A DNA stretch of 64,000 nucleotides from the NCBI RefSeq assembly GCF_023715605.1, contig NZ_JAMBOL010000015.1, positions 1 through 64,000 of the forward strand, read 5' to 3'. The translations under genes and the position numbers were made by a program. This DNA is from Halalkalibacter oceani. GTDB taxonomy: Bacteria > Bacillota > Bacilli > Bacillales > Bacillaceae_D. Of the stretch, positions 8,754-17,209 are shown piece by piece. Every line of letters begins with the position of its first letter. The stretch's first letter is position 1. Under the pieces are notes generated by a model, which was not told the origin of the DNA, searched no databases, and saw only the letters and a program-made list of their open reading frames with translations.

Positions 8754-8880
8754 AAACGACCGTTTAAGGGAAAAACTTTACCTATCTATAGTACACATGA
8801 TTTTTGGCGTTTTCTAATCCCTAAACCCTTCCCGTATTCATCTTCCCTAAAATTGACTTATAATCCGAATTAGGGAACAA
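8754..8880. other. Probable res site of the Tn3-family element
   Basis: Just upstream of tnpR, TTCCCTAA (8843..8850) and TTAGGGAA (8870..8877) form inverted ends of a 35-base site. Related half-sites appear at 8762..8773 (TTAAGGGAAAAA) and 8815..8824 (AATCCCTAAA). Three subsites in the 130 bases before tnpR is the usual design of a Tn3-family resolution site, which tnpR would also use for autoregulation. The rest of 8432..8902 holds the CadC box and a short palindrome at 8658..8673. Confidence 0.6.
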
Positions 8881-8902
8881 TTATTCTTGGGGAGGGAATT
8901 TA

Positions 8903-9457
8903 ATGGGAAAAGTTTTTGGATATGCTCGTGTTTCTACTCAAGATCAAATTTTAGATCTTCAAATTGATGTTTTAGAAAAAGCAGGCGCAGCTGTTATTTA
9001 CAAAGAGAAAATAACTGGAACGAGAAAAGAACGTCCAGAATTAGAACAACTCCTAAAGGCTATAAGTAAAGGTGATTCTGTGGTCGTTTATAAGTTGGAT
9101 CGTATCTCAAGGTCTACAAAACATCTAATTGAATTGGTTGAAACCTTTGAAGAAAAAGAGGTCAATTTTATTTCCATACAGGATAATATTGATACATCAA
9201 CAGCTATGGGACGTTTTTTCTTCCGAACAATGGCGAGTATTGCTGAACTAGAACGAGATATTATCAGTGAGCGTACAAAATCAGGATTACAATCTGCAAG
9301 AATGAGAGGCCGAAATGGGGGGAGACCTTCCAAAGACCCCAAGTTGGTGGAACGTGCTTTAAAACTACATTCATCTAAACAATATAGCATCAAAGAAATT
9401 ACGGATATGACGGGTGTTAGTAAATCAGTGTTGTATCGAGCTTTAGAAAAAAATTAA
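8903..9457 (+). CDS. tnpR: Serine resolvase TnpR
   Basis: A 184-residue small serine recombinase that resolves cointegrates at res. The catalytic Ser11 lies in GYARVSTQDQ; the conserved YKLDRISRS and ELERDIISERTKSGL segments follow, then a hinge with GGRPS and a C-terminal helix-turn-helix (YSIKEITDMTGVSKSVLYRAL). GGGGAGG lies before ATG 8903. It sits 30 bases before tnpA in the same direction. Confidence 0.95.
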   Translation: MGKVFGYARVSTQDQILDLQIDVLEKAGAAVIYKEKITGTRKERPELEQLLKAISKGDSVVVYKLDRISRSTKHLIELVETFEEKEVNFISIQDNIDTSTAMGRFFFRTMASIAELERDIISERTKSGLQSARMRGRNGGRPSKDPKLVERALKLHSSKQYSIKEITDMTGVSKSVLYRALEKN

Positions 9458-9487
9458 ACCTTCGGGTTGGATTAGGGGGATTTTCCT

Positions 9488-12445
9488 GTGTATCTAAGAG
9501 CAAGAGAACTACTTACACCTGATCAAAGAAAGGATTTTTTGTTAATCCCGTCTACTTTAAGTAATTGGGAATTAGCGTATTACTATACCCTTACACAAGA
9601 TGATATTGAGGTAATAAGACGTAGAAGAAGAGATCATAATCGATTGGGATTCGCTATTCAAATTTGTCTTTTTCGTTACCCTGGTTGGTCTCTTTCAGAT
9701 ATCAAGAATGTTCCTGATAAGGTGATAAACTATGTTGCTAATCAGTTACAAGTAGATGCAAGTGAATTTAAGCTATATTCTGAACGAGAGCAAACGAAAC
9801 ATGAACATATGGAGGAAATACGAAAGTATTATGGTTTTTCTAATTTTTCAGCACAGTCATATCGGATTATTTCACAGGCATTACTCCCCCATGCAATTGA
9901 AAATTCAAATGCACTGTTCCTAATAAGGATGACTTTAGAAGAAATGCGAAAGCGAAAAATCATTCTGCCTGCTATGACAACGATTGAAAGATTAGTATGG
10001 GAAACAAGGCGAAGGGCAGAGGAGAAAGTATATAATTCACTCTATAAACCGTTATCTCCATGGCAAAAACAACAATTGGAGAAATTAATTGATACCCCTT
10101 CCGATAAATCCAAAACTAAGCTTGGATGGCTAAGGGAAATACCAGGTCAGTCATCACCAGATGCTTTTTTAAAAGTAATTGAGAGATTAGAATATGTTCG
10201 TTTATTAAATCTTTCAACAGAGTCCGAAAATATTCACTCGAATAGGCTGCTTCAGCTTGCTAGGCTAGGCGCCCGATATGAACCTCATTCCTTTCGGAGG
10301 TTTAATGAGAATAAAAGGTACGCTATTCTTGTAGCTCACCTTTTAACTCTTAGTCAAGATCTAATCGATCAAGCTATCGAAATTCATGACCGCCAAATTA
10401 TGATCTTACAGTCAAAGGGTAGAAAAGCACAAGAAGAACTGCAAAAGCAAAATGGAAAATCTATCAATGAAAAAGTACTGCACTTTGCGGATATTGGTGA
10501 AGCTTTAGTAAAAGCACGAAATGAAGAGCTAGATCCATTTGAAGTATTAGAGAAAATAATGCCTTGGGAAAGGATTGTTGATTCTATAGAAGAAGCAAAA
10601 CGTTTAGCTCGTCCTATGGACTACGATTACTTAGATTTGTTGGTCACCCGGTTTAGTTACCTTAGAAAGTATACACCGGTACTTCTCAGTAAATTGGAGT
10701 TCCGTACGACTCAGGCTTCTGAGCCTTTATTGCGCGCTCTAAATGTCTTGCGTGAAATTAACAATAATAAGAAACGCCATATTCCCGAAGGCGCGCCATT
10801 GGATTTTGTGCCAAAGAGATGGCAGAAACATGTCTATGATGAAGATGGAAATATTAATCGAAAGTATTATGAATTAGCAGCATTAACCGAATTAAAAAAC
10901 CATATCCGTTCAGGAGATATATGGGTTGCTGGAAGCAGGTTACATAAGGATTTTGAAGAATACTTAGTCACTAAAGATAATTGGGATGAAACTAAGAATA
11001 CAGGCAATAGATTAGCTGTTGGTATGTCAGCTCAAGAATATATAATTGAGAGAAATACTGCTTTAAATGAAAGATTAGATTATATATTGGAAAACATAGA
11101 TTCTCTTGAGGGAATAAGTATTGACAAGTCAAGGATACGACTTGACCGTTTAGAGAAAGATACACCGGAAGATGCCAAATCTCTTAGCCAAACTTTATAT
11201 AACATGTTACCACGGGTAAAACTTACTGATTTATTGATTGAAGTTTCAAATTGGACAGGATTCGATGAACACCTTGCTCATGCGTCTAGTAATCGTCCAC
11301 CTAAGGGAGAAGAAAAGTCTATTGTAATGGCTACGATTATGGCTATGGGAACCAATATCGGTCTTACCAAAATGGCTGAAGCAACACCAGGAATCACCTA
11401 TCATCAGTTAGCTAATGCAGCCCAATGGCGATTACATGAGGATTCTTTGAGTAAAGCTCAAGCTACTTTAGTAAATTTTCAACATCATCTTTCTTTATCA
11501 AAATATTGGGGAAATGGGAGTACCTCATCTTCGGATGGCATGCGTGTACAAGTTGGCGTCTCTTCTCTTCATGCTGATGCTAACCCACACTACGGAACAG
11601 GGAAAGGAACTACTATCTATAGATTCACCAGCGATCAATTTTCTTCTTTTTATACAAAGGTTATTAACACAAACGCTAGGGATGCTGTACATGTCATCGA
11701 TGGATTGCTTCATCATGAATCAGAATTATCCATTGAAGAGCATTATACGGATACGGCTGGTTACACCGATCAGGTTTTTGGATTAAGCCATATATTAGGT
11801 TTTCGCTTTGCTCCTAGAATGCGAGATCTATCTGACTCTAAACTTTATGTCATGGATAAATCCAATGTTTATTCAAAGATTGACAGCATTCTACGAGGAA
11901 AAATCAACATTAAGATTATTCAAGATAACTATGATGATGTCTTACGATTAGCACATTCCATACGGGAAGGTAGAGTATCGGCTTCACTTATTTTAGGAAA
12001 GTTAGGATCTTATTCTCGCCAAAATAAAATGGCAACAGCATTGCGAGAGATGGGTAGAATTGAAAAGACAATCTTTATATTAGACTATATTTCTAATGAA
12101 ACATTACGCCGGCGTATCCAAAGAGGATTAAATAAGGGTGAAGCTATGAATGGATTGGCAAGAGCCTTATTTTTTGGTAAACGTGGAGAGTTACGGGAAA
12201 GAGGATTGCAAGATCAACTTCAACGAGCTAGTGCCTTAAATATTCTTATAAATGCTACTACAGTTTGGAATACCGTTTATCTCACAGAGGCTACAAAGAT
12301 ATTAAAAGAAAAGGGCTTATTAAAAGAGGAGTTATTACCTCACATTTCCCCATTGGGTTGGGAACATATAAATTTACTTGGAGAATATTTATTTGATTCG
12401 AAAAAGGTACCCAAATCAAATGAATTACGACCTTTAAAGATATAA
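9488..12445 (+). CDS. tnpA: Tn3-family transposase TnpA
   Basis: A 985-residue DDE transposase, full length for the family. The N-terminal part carries the DUF4158-type DNA-binding region; the catalytic core has Asp in SSDGMRVQV, Asp in HYTDTAGY and Glu in the KRGELRERG region near the C-terminus, plus the usual HADANPHYG. The start is GTG 9488 behind GGGGGA. No frameshift is seen, so it should be active on suitable ends. Confidence 0.95.
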   Translation: MYLRARELLTPDQRKDFLLIPSTLSNWELAYYYTLTQDDIEVIRRRRRDHNRLGFAIQICLFRYPGWSLSDIKNVPDKVINYVANQLQVDASEFKLYSEREQTKHEHMEEIRKYYGFSNFSAQSYRIISQALLPHAIENSNALFLIRMTLEEMRKRKIILPAMTTIERLVWETRRRAEEKVYNSLYKPLSPWQKQQLEKLIDTPSDKSKTKLGWLREIPGQSSPDAFLKVIERLEYVRLLNLSTESENIHSNRLLQLARLGARYEPHSFRRFNENKRYAILVAHLLTLSQDLIDQAIEIHDRQIMILQSKGRKAQEELQKQNGKSINEKVLHFADIGEALVKARNEELDPFEVLEKIMPWERIVDSIEEAKRLARPMDYDYLDLLVTRFSYLRKYTPVLLSKLEFRTTQASEPLLRALNVLREINNNKKRHIPEGAPLDFVPKRWQKHVYDEDGNINRKYYELAALTELKNHIRSGDIWVAGSRLHKDFEEYLVTKDNWDETKNTGNRLAVGMSAQEYIIERNTALNERLDYILENIDSLEGISIDKSRIRLDRLEKDTPEDAKSLSQTLYNMLPRVKLTDLLIEVSNWTGFDEHLAHASSNRPPKGEEKSIVMATIMAMGTNIGLTKMAEATPGITYHQLANAAQWRLHEDSLSKAQATLVNFQHHLSLSKYWGNGSTSSSDGMRVQVGVSSLHADANPHYGTGKGTTIYRFTSDQFSSFYTKVINTNARDAVHVIDGLLHHESELSIEEHYTDTAGYTDQVFGLSHILGFRFAPRMRDLSDSKLYVMDKSNVYSKIDSILRGKINIKIIQDNYDDVLRLAHSIREGRVSASLILGKLGSYSRQNKMATALREMGRIEKTIFILDYISNETLRRRIQRGLNKGEAMNGLARALFFGKRGELRERGLQDQLQRASALNILINATTVWNTVYLTEATKILKEKGLLKEELLPHISPLGWEHINLLGEYLFDSKKVPKSNELRPLKI

Positions 12446-12452
12446 AAATTAT

Positions 12453-12484
12453 GCTGATATCTCCTTAGCGTTGGTGATATCAGC
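12453..12484 (+). terminator. Hairpin after tnpA
   Basis: A 12-base stem with one mismatch (12453..12464 with 12473..12484) right after the stop. The following T content is modest, so termination may be weak. Confidence 0.5.
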
Positions 12485-12504
12485 TTATGTTTTCCATTTA
12501 TTGT

Positions 12505-12543
12505 CTTAACGTGGGTTTTATGACAAAATGTTGGTTATACCCC
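12505..12543 (-). repeat. Right terminal inverted repeat of the Tn3-family element
   Basis: Read inward it begins GGGGTATAACC and ends ACGTTAAG, matching the Tn3-family end consensus (GGGG at the tip, ACGTTAAG inside) at the standard 38 to 39 bases. Confidence 0.88.
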
Positions 12544-12634
12544 ATCAAGAGAAATCTATCGACTCATTCACGCGTTGTTTCTACTTACTCAAAACACTGG
12601 AATGAGTGTAGAGGAGGCAAAGGATAATGCCTAG
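12544..12634 (+). pseudogene. 3' end of a gene cut by the transposon
   Basis: Immediately outside the terminal repeat an open frame with no start runs to TAG 12632..12634, encoding about 29 residues ending GMSVEEAKDNA. It overlaps the next start by a few bases, as in an operon. The transposon seems to have inserted in this gene. The protein family is not recognised. Confidence 0.5.
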
Positions 12635-12773
12635 ACAATACCAAATAATCAAATTTAAATCACAGCGGCAAATTAACGAAGAGCGAAAAGAAAAGACACA
12701 GCGAGAATATGAGGCACTAAAGAATAAAATAAAGCTGATTCGTAACGAAAAACAATCAAATCGTTTAGCCTAA
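12627..12773 (+). CDS. Small basic protein, 48 residues
   Basis: ATG 12627 has GAGGAGG nine bases before it and overlaps the end of the truncated gene. The product is rich in Lys, Arg, Glu and Gln (starting MPRQYQIIKFKSQRQ) and predicted to be one long charged helix. It is unknown, possibly a nucleic-acid-binding plasmid protein. A strong hairpin follows at the stop. Confidence 0.55.
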   Translation: MPRQYQIIKFKSQRQINEERKEKTQREYEALKNKIKLIRNEKQSNRLA

Positions 12774-12959
12774 AAAAAGTAGCTGATACTGGTTTTTATC
12801 CAGTATCCCGCTACTTTTTTTTCCTTTGTTTTTAAATTTTTCTTGCAGCCTTCTATGCTCTTCTTTTATTCGAGTTGTTTTTTCATCTATTCTTTTTTGT
12901 CTATTGCCAAGCTTAATCTTTTTGGGATAAGAATTGAAATTAATTAAATCACCCATCAT
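12765..12959 (-). CDS. Small basic protein, about 64 residues
   Basis: The start (ATGATG near 12959) is preceded by AAGGTGGTGG. The first 50 residues are very basic and helical (RIKEEHRRLQEKFKNKGKK). The last 15 codons run through the terminator hairpin, which is odd and lowers confidence. Function unknown. Confidence 0.4.
   Translation of the reverse strand: MMGDLINFNSYPKKIKLGNRQKRIDEKTTRIKEEHRRLQEKFKNKGKKSSGILDKNQYQLLFLG
12772..12824. terminator. Bidirectional terminator
   Basis: Outer AGTAGC/GCTACT and inner ATACTGG/CCAGTAT pairs form a long interrupted stem between A and T runs. It ends the + strand small gene and can act on the converging minus-strand one. Confidence 0.7.
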
Positions 12960-13017
12960 TCACCACCACCTTAATAGCGATTATGGGCAAAAACAATGAC
13001 CACTATTCACAAAATAA

Positions 13018-13128
13018 TTGACTTTTCTATTCTTGGCTGTTATTCTACCAGTAATCTAATATGCTAGCGGGAAAACCCGACAAATCAACTGATAAACAAT
13101 ATAAATCTGTTGATTTGTCGGGTTTTTT
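13018..13128 (+). ncRNA. Leader RNA 1 with premature terminator
   Basis: Promoter TTGACT (13018..13023), 17-base spacer, TATTCT (13041..13046). About 20 bases into the transcript a small CGGG-AAAA-CCCG hairpin appears, and its CCCG is also part of the left arm of an 18-base terminator stem (13072..13089 with 13109..13126) ending in T6. The lipoprotein gene begins 27 bases later. The two foldings exclude each other, as in an attenuator. Similar elements lie at 16009..16135 and 20701..20849. Confidence 0.55.
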
Positions 13129-13154
13129 GCTTATAAAGGAGGTGATAGCTAGAA

Positions 13155-13634
13155 ATGAAACTGATGGTTCCCACTCTTTTGGCCATTTTCTTCTTTATTC
13201 CTGGATGTACAGAACAGGAAGTACAACCATCTCCATATGAAGACTATATAGTCACGTTTATGAATGTAGTAGATGACTCAAATAAATTACTAAATCAATA
13301 CCATAAACACCTTGATAGTCTTTATACACAAAAAATTGATCAAACAGGTTTTGGTAAGCAGGTAAGTGAATTGGTGCCGCAATCAAATGAACTTGTTCAA
13401 AGCTTAGATAATCAAATTTATAATCTTAGTCCTCCAATTTATAATTTTCATCGCGAACTAATTGGTCTAATCAATAGACAGCACCTTTTACTTGTTAACA
13501 GTGTTGATGCCGCTTTTCAAGATAAGGAAGCCAACAAAGAACTTTTTAGTAATGAATTTCAAGAAATAAAGCAGGAGCATACCGTTTTGATTGAACAACT
13601 TAGGATGATTACAACAGGCACTCTGGAAGAATAA
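13155..13634 (+). CDS. Putative small lipoprotein
   Basis: A 159-residue exported protein. An N-terminal hydrophobic segment ends in the lipobox IPGC (Cys18), so Lgt and signal peptidase II should process it. The mature part is predicted all-helical with no Cys. AAAGGAGGTG lies before ATG 13155. It follows a premature terminator, so expression probably depends on read-through. I do not recognise the family; its position beside replication genes suggests a plasmid backbone role such as surface exclusion, which is only a guess. Confidence 0.75.
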   Translation: MKLMVPTLLAIFFFIPGCTEQEVQPSPYEDYIVTFMNVVDDSNKLLNQYHKHLDSLYTQKIDQTGFGKQVSELVPQSNELVQSLDNQIYNLSPPIYNFHRELIGLINRQHLLLVNSVDAAFQDKEANKELFSNEFQEIKQEHTVLIEQLRMITTGTLEE

Positions 13635-13654
13635 CGTAGGAGGTGGGATTCAGA

Positions 13655-14500
13655 TTGAGGATCGCCCGCACTGTATCAGGGGACATTTGCTACTCAGAAG
13701 AATATCAAGTCGAAAAGCATGGTAGTCGTTTATTCTGTATTGATTCAGATTGTCAAGCGCCGGTTATCTTTGTCAAACGATCGAAAACATCCGTTGCTCA
13801 TTTTAAAACAACTGGAAAAGAAGGTTCTAAGCACAAGTTAGGGTGCGGTTTCTATCAGTCTCTAGATATGTTCGGTACGGTTCTAAAAGTCTCTGAATAT
13901 CAGGAATCACTTTTAAAACAGGGTGGATTACCTGAGAGTGTGATTCGATTAAGTTTAAAAGGTATTGACCCAGATTATGTACCTCGTCAAGTTGAAAGAA
14001 ACACGGAGACAACCAAAGAGATTGATGAACAAAATAAACCGAAAGTCAAGGATAAAAAGGATACTCCCCAATCATTAAGCTCAGTGAAATCAGTAGCTAG
14101 GTTGCTCCAAGAAACGGAGCCTGATCTATTAGCTACGATATTGTTTAACATTGGGGGTGGACGGAAGGAGCCATTGTCATCGATTATACTCGATCAAGAA
14201 AAGGCGCATAAATTTCTATGGGGTGAACAAGCACTTAAAATAAATTACTTTGTCTACGGAACTATCGAATCCATAACAAGAAGAGATAAGGTAATTTACC
14301 TCAATTTCACAACGATTAATGATGTCACATTTAGTCTTGTTGTTTTTGACAAGTATTTCAAGGAATTCACTTATTCCGATTTGGAACTTCAACACCATAA
14401 AGTCCTAGTTTATGGTAAACTGCGGAAAAATGAATTTAATAATCAGATGAAAACTGAAATGGTTATAAAATCAAATTCTTATATTGAGCGACTTAATTAA
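13655..14500 (+). CDS. Zinc-finger plus OB-fold-like protein
   Basis: About 281 residues. The N-terminal 70 residues show a Cys/His pattern (FCIDSDC, then AHF, then HKLGC) like the zinc-binding module of CoiA-type competence proteins. A Lys/Glu-rich linker follows, then a C-terminal beta-rich region (from about residue 185, starting NYFVYGTIESI) that reads like a nucleic-acid-binding OB fold. TTG 13655 is preferred because AGGAGGTGG ends nine bases before it; GTG 13643 lies inside that site. It may bind or process single-stranded DNA during transfer or replication. No catalytic motif is visible. Confidence 0.65.
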   Translation: MRIARTVSGDICYSEEYQVEKHGSRLFCIDSDCQAPVIFVKRSKTSVAHFKTTGKEGSKHKLGCGFYQSLDMFGTVLKVSEYQESLLKQGGLPESVIRLSLKGIDPDYVPRQVERNTETTKEIDEQNKPKVKDKKDTPQSLSSVKSVARLLQETEPDLLATILFNIGGGRKEPLSSIILDQEKAHKFLWGEQALKINYFVYGTIESITRRDKVIYLNFTTINDVTFSLVVFDKYFKEFTYSDLELQHHKVLVYGKLRKNEFNNQMKTEMVIKSNSYIERLN

Positions 14501-14631
14501 AGAATCATCGTAATCTAAATAATTAAAAGTCAATTCAGTTGAGTTGAATAAGAAGAACACCTGCAGGATACCTGGATCTACTTATATTAAGCAAAACCAT
14601 TATTAATATTGTAGAGTAGTAAAATTATAGA

Positions 14632-14669
14632 AAAAGAGACGTTTCTCATATGCAACGTCTCTTTTCTTA
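14632..14669 (+). terminator. Terminator after the OB-fold gene
   Basis: A 12-base stem AAAAGAGACGTT (14632..14643) with AACGTCTCTTTT (14654..14665), then TT. The stretch 14501..14631 shows nothing else. Confidence 0.85.
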
Positions 14670-14718
14670 TGATTTTACAATGTGAAATCTTAGGTTAAAT
14701 GCGGAAGACCTAACGACT

Positions 14719-14826
14719 TTATTTTATGCTAATGATTGTCGTTTTCTTTCCTTTTTTCTTTTTAATTTGAATAGCAAGCTTTAATTTCTTCACATCAGCT
14801 GAAGAAAGTGACTGTGCCTTTTCCAC
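14719..14826 (-). CDS. 35-residue basic peptide
   Basis: GTG 14826 (minus strand) has AGGAGG at ideal spacing, which decides the start; an open frame extends further upstream without a ribosome site. The peptide starts MEKAQSLSSADVKK and ends in a Lys-rich tail. It is the only minus-strand gene between 12.96 and 22 kb, which marks it as possibly regulatory. Function unknown. Confidence 0.5.
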   Translation of the reverse strand: MEKAQSLSSADVKKLKLAIQIKKKKGKKTTIISIK

Positions 14827-14997
14827 ACATTTCCCTCCTAGTTTGAAAAAACTTTCGTTCTTATCTTTTTGTCCATTTTTATTATCATTTATACGTCTTT
14901 TCCCCTGCCCTCTTGCATATATTTGACCATACAACCAAATGGCCCTATGACCCTAGGTTAAGGGAGGGGAAGAGTCTAAAAAAAGAGGGGGGATAAG

Positions 14998-15414
14998 ATG
15001 GATAAGCTAAATCCAATATTTAATGGAACAAAGGTTTATCGTCCAAAATTTATTCCTGAAAATCCAAACGTTCGGAATTCCACTAAACAGCGGAGGATAA
15101 GGAGCGATAAAAAGACAGACATTAAAGTGCCCCTGTCCCATGATTTAAGGAAAATTCTCAATCGGCAAGCTAGAGAGAAAAATATGTATGCCACACATTA
15201 TGCAAGTTCTCTTGTCGAAGAAGGATTAAGGTGCTTTGTAACTTTTCCTCATGAAACTTACATTAGTTCAGAAAAATGTGTCCATGTGAAGTTAGCTGAC
15301 TATTATATGGATAAAATATTCATAATGAAAAACGAAATGGATGTGAGCTACAAAGAAACCGCATATCGTATTTTAGTGTTCATGCTACTTCAAAAGGAGA
15401 TCGAACATGGATAG
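14998..15414 (+). CDS. Ribbon-helix-helix-like plasmid protein
   Basis: 138 residues. After a basic N-terminus (KQRRIRSDKK) comes a short strand followed by two helices (TDIKVPLSHDLRKIL then a helix with YATHYASSLVEEG), the outline of a ribbon-helix-helix DNA-binding domain. The C-terminal half is helical. Ribosome site GAGGGGGG before ATG 14998. It overlaps the next gene by eight bases. Likely a plasmid regulator or partition-type protein; neither a ParA nor a relaxase is in view. Confidence 0.6.
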   Translation: MDKLNPIFNGTKVYRPKFIPENPNVRNSTKQRRIRSDKKTDIKVPLSHDLRKILNRQAREKNMYATHYASSLVEEGLRCFVTFPHETYISSEKCVHVKLADYYMDKIFIMKNEMDVSYKETAYRILVFMLLQKEIEHG

Positions 15415-15991
15415 ACAATCTTATAGTGAAATCGATCTTATCGGACAAGAATTAAAGGAGTACACAAGAGAACGGCCTTCATTCTTAGGATTTTGTATCT
15501 CCTTACTGGAAAAAAAACGGATGGGCAATCTAAAGATACGCGTGCCAAAGAAAACATTAAAAAGAGCAATTGCATTTTGTAAGGATGTCGAACGAATTAT
15601 TGAAGAGCCTTTTCAGCCTGCTATGATCATTGATATCTTACTTGATGAATTTTTACTTGAATTGGCCAAAAAGAATGATGTATTCAATATCTTTCGTAAC
15701 CTTCGATCTCGAAACTATAAGCCGATTGAGTTTGTCCGATATAATGCATTAAATAGTGAGCTTTTACAAGGTTCACTCTCCTATAATGAGATCACATTAG
15801 AATTAAAAAGAGACGATATATTGAGAATCGAATGGATGCTCGATGATTTAGAAGAACAATATGCTAACCATGGTTTCACGGTAGAAACGGTGATTGAAAT
15901 TTTATTTTGTGATTTTATTGAAGAATATCGTAAAGGTGGTATGCCCAAAGCTGTCGATCGTATTATCCGAATTTATTTAGCGGATGAATGA
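15407..15991 (+). CDS. Double ribbon-helix-helix-like protein
   Basis: 194 residues with two similar halves: NLKIRVPKKTLKRAI plus helix, and ITLELKRDDILRIEW plus helix, each a strand then two helices ending in an acidic ILLDEFLLEL or ILFCDFIEEY stretch. This suggests two fused ribbon-helix-helix units, a natural partner for the preceding gene with which it overlaps. The pair could form a plasmid copy-control, partition or conjugation repressor. No named family recognised. Confidence 0.6.
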   Translation: MDRQSYSEIDLIGQELKEYTRERPSFLGFCISLLEKKRMGNLKIRVPKKTLKRAIAFCKDVERIIEEPFQPAMIIDILLDEFLLELAKKNDVFNIFRNLRSRNYKPIEFVRYNALNSELLQGSLSYNEITLELKRDDILRIEWMLDDLEEQYANHGFTVETVIEILFCDFIEEYRKGGMPKAVDRIIRIYLADE

Positions 15992-16008
15992 GTATTTTAA
16001 GAAAAACT

Positions 16009-16135
16009 GTACAAATTTAAGATTTGTTGGTTTATAATACAGGAGTACTGGCTTACAAAATAATTTCGAATATACGATTAACGGGAAAGCCCGCTCGATG
16101 TACATGAGATTACTCATGACAGAGCGGGTTTTTTT
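16009..16135 (+). ncRNA. Leader RNA 2 with premature terminator
   Basis: A weak -35 (TGTACA, 16009..16014) and TATAAT (16033..16038). At 16080..16093 lies AACGGGAAAGCCCG, whose CCCG also starts the terminator arm CCCGCTC (16090..16096) pairing with GAGCGGG (16122..16128) before T7. An inner ACATGAG/CTCATG-type hairpin sits in the loop. The diguanylate cyclase gene starts 19 bases after the T run. Same plan as 13018..13128. Confidence 0.55.
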
Positions 16136-16153
16136 GTTTTAGGAGGATGAAAT

Positions 16154-17209
16154 GTGAGTTATTTATGGGCGTTAGGGGCAGCAATTTGTACTCTTTTATT
16201 ATTTATGACACTACATCTTTATATCAAATGGAAAAGTCCAACACATCTGTGTTCTTTAATTTCAGTTCTTCTGTCTACGATCATTTATGTCTATGGTATG
16301 GTTTCAATGAATTCAACAATGACGGTCCTGTCAATCCCATTCCTTTTTGGGGGAGTATGTTCGTTATATATTCAGGAACGAGACCGTATATTTTGGTCTA
16401 TCTTTGTAACCCCATCTCTAGTGGGATTTGCCATTATCGTCATGGAATATGTAACCGGGTTTTCAACTAACTTTCTAGCTTATCTTTCACTTATGCTTTT
16501 TTCAATTTTAATCTCTATTCATTATAAAAAAGTTCTTAATCAGTACTTATTCTTTACCTTTGCCGTAACATTCCTGGGAATATCCTGCATACTGGGTTTA
16601 TTAGTTATCGTATATCCATTTCAATTGTTTTTTCTATTACACACTGCCTTCTTAATATGTACGATTGTTTGCATGTTCTTTTTTTATTTTGACCGGATCA
16701 TTGCAAAAATGATACTTGCACAATACGGTTCATTACTTGACCCTTTAACTGGATTATATAACCGACGTTTTTTTGTTAATGAAGTTACCTCGAAAAACAA
16801 TGGTACATCTGCAGTCATTTTTTCAGATATTGATGACTTTAAAAAACTAAATGAAACACAGGGACATGAAAAAGGCGACGAGATTCTTATCACAGTGGCA
16901 AAAATCTTTAAAGAAGTAATTGGTCAACAAGGATGTGTTGCCCGTTATGGAGGAGAGGAAATTGTGGTTTTCTTACCAAATGGGGAGGCAATCGTTTCAC
17001 AGTTAGCTGAACAGATCCGTCAACGAGTTAGTGATGAAACAGTGGCAACTCTTTCAATTGGTTATTCAACGTATGGTACAAGTGAAATAAAGAACAATAT
17101 TATTGATTACTCAGATCAAGCAATGTACATGGCTAAAACAACTGGAAAAAATAAAGTCGTGGGTTATGGATCAGACAGAATTGAGACTTTAATGGAGGGA
17201 TCATCATGA
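16154..17209 (+). CDS. Membrane diguanylate cyclase (GGDEF protein)
   Basis: 351 residues: about six transmembrane segments (residues 1-185), then a GGDEF domain (about 195-340) starting DPLTGLYNRRFF. The signature is RYGGEEIVVF, i.e. GGEEI, with both metal-binding acids (FSDIDDFK and GGEE) present, so c-di-GMP synthesis is likely. No RxxD inhibitory site is obvious. GTG 16154 follows AGGAGG by seven bases. Its last four bases overlap the next gene, linking c-di-GMP with a cell-wall protein. The membrane part is not a recognised sensor. Confidence 0.88.
   Translation: MSYLWALGAAICTLLLFMTLHLYIKWKSPTHLCSLISVLLSTIIYVYGMVSMNSTMTVLSIPFLFGGVCSLYIQERDRIFWSIFVTPSLVGFAIIVMEYVTGFSTNFLAYLSLMLFSILISIHYKKVLNQYLFFTFAVTFLGISCILGLLVIVYPFQLFFLLHTAFLICTIVCMFFFYFDRIIAKMILAQYGSLLDPLTGLYNRRFFVNEVTSKNNGTSAVIFSDIDDFKKLNETQGHEKGDEILITVAKIFKEVIGQQGCVARYGGEEIVVFLPNGEAIVSQLAEQIRQRVSDETVATLSIGYSTYGTSEIKNNIIDYSDQAMYMAKTTGKNKVVGYGSDRIETLMEGSS

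Larger units (their letters stand above)
8754..12543 (+). mobile_element. Tn3-family transposon module (res, tnpR, tnpA, right end)
   Basis: The right end is well defined by a 39-base terminal repeat at 12505..12543. No matching left repeat was found between 1 and 8760 by eye, so either the left end is outside the window with the cadmium genes as cargo, or it has been deleted. The region to the right resumes inside a truncated gene. Confidence 0.8.
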
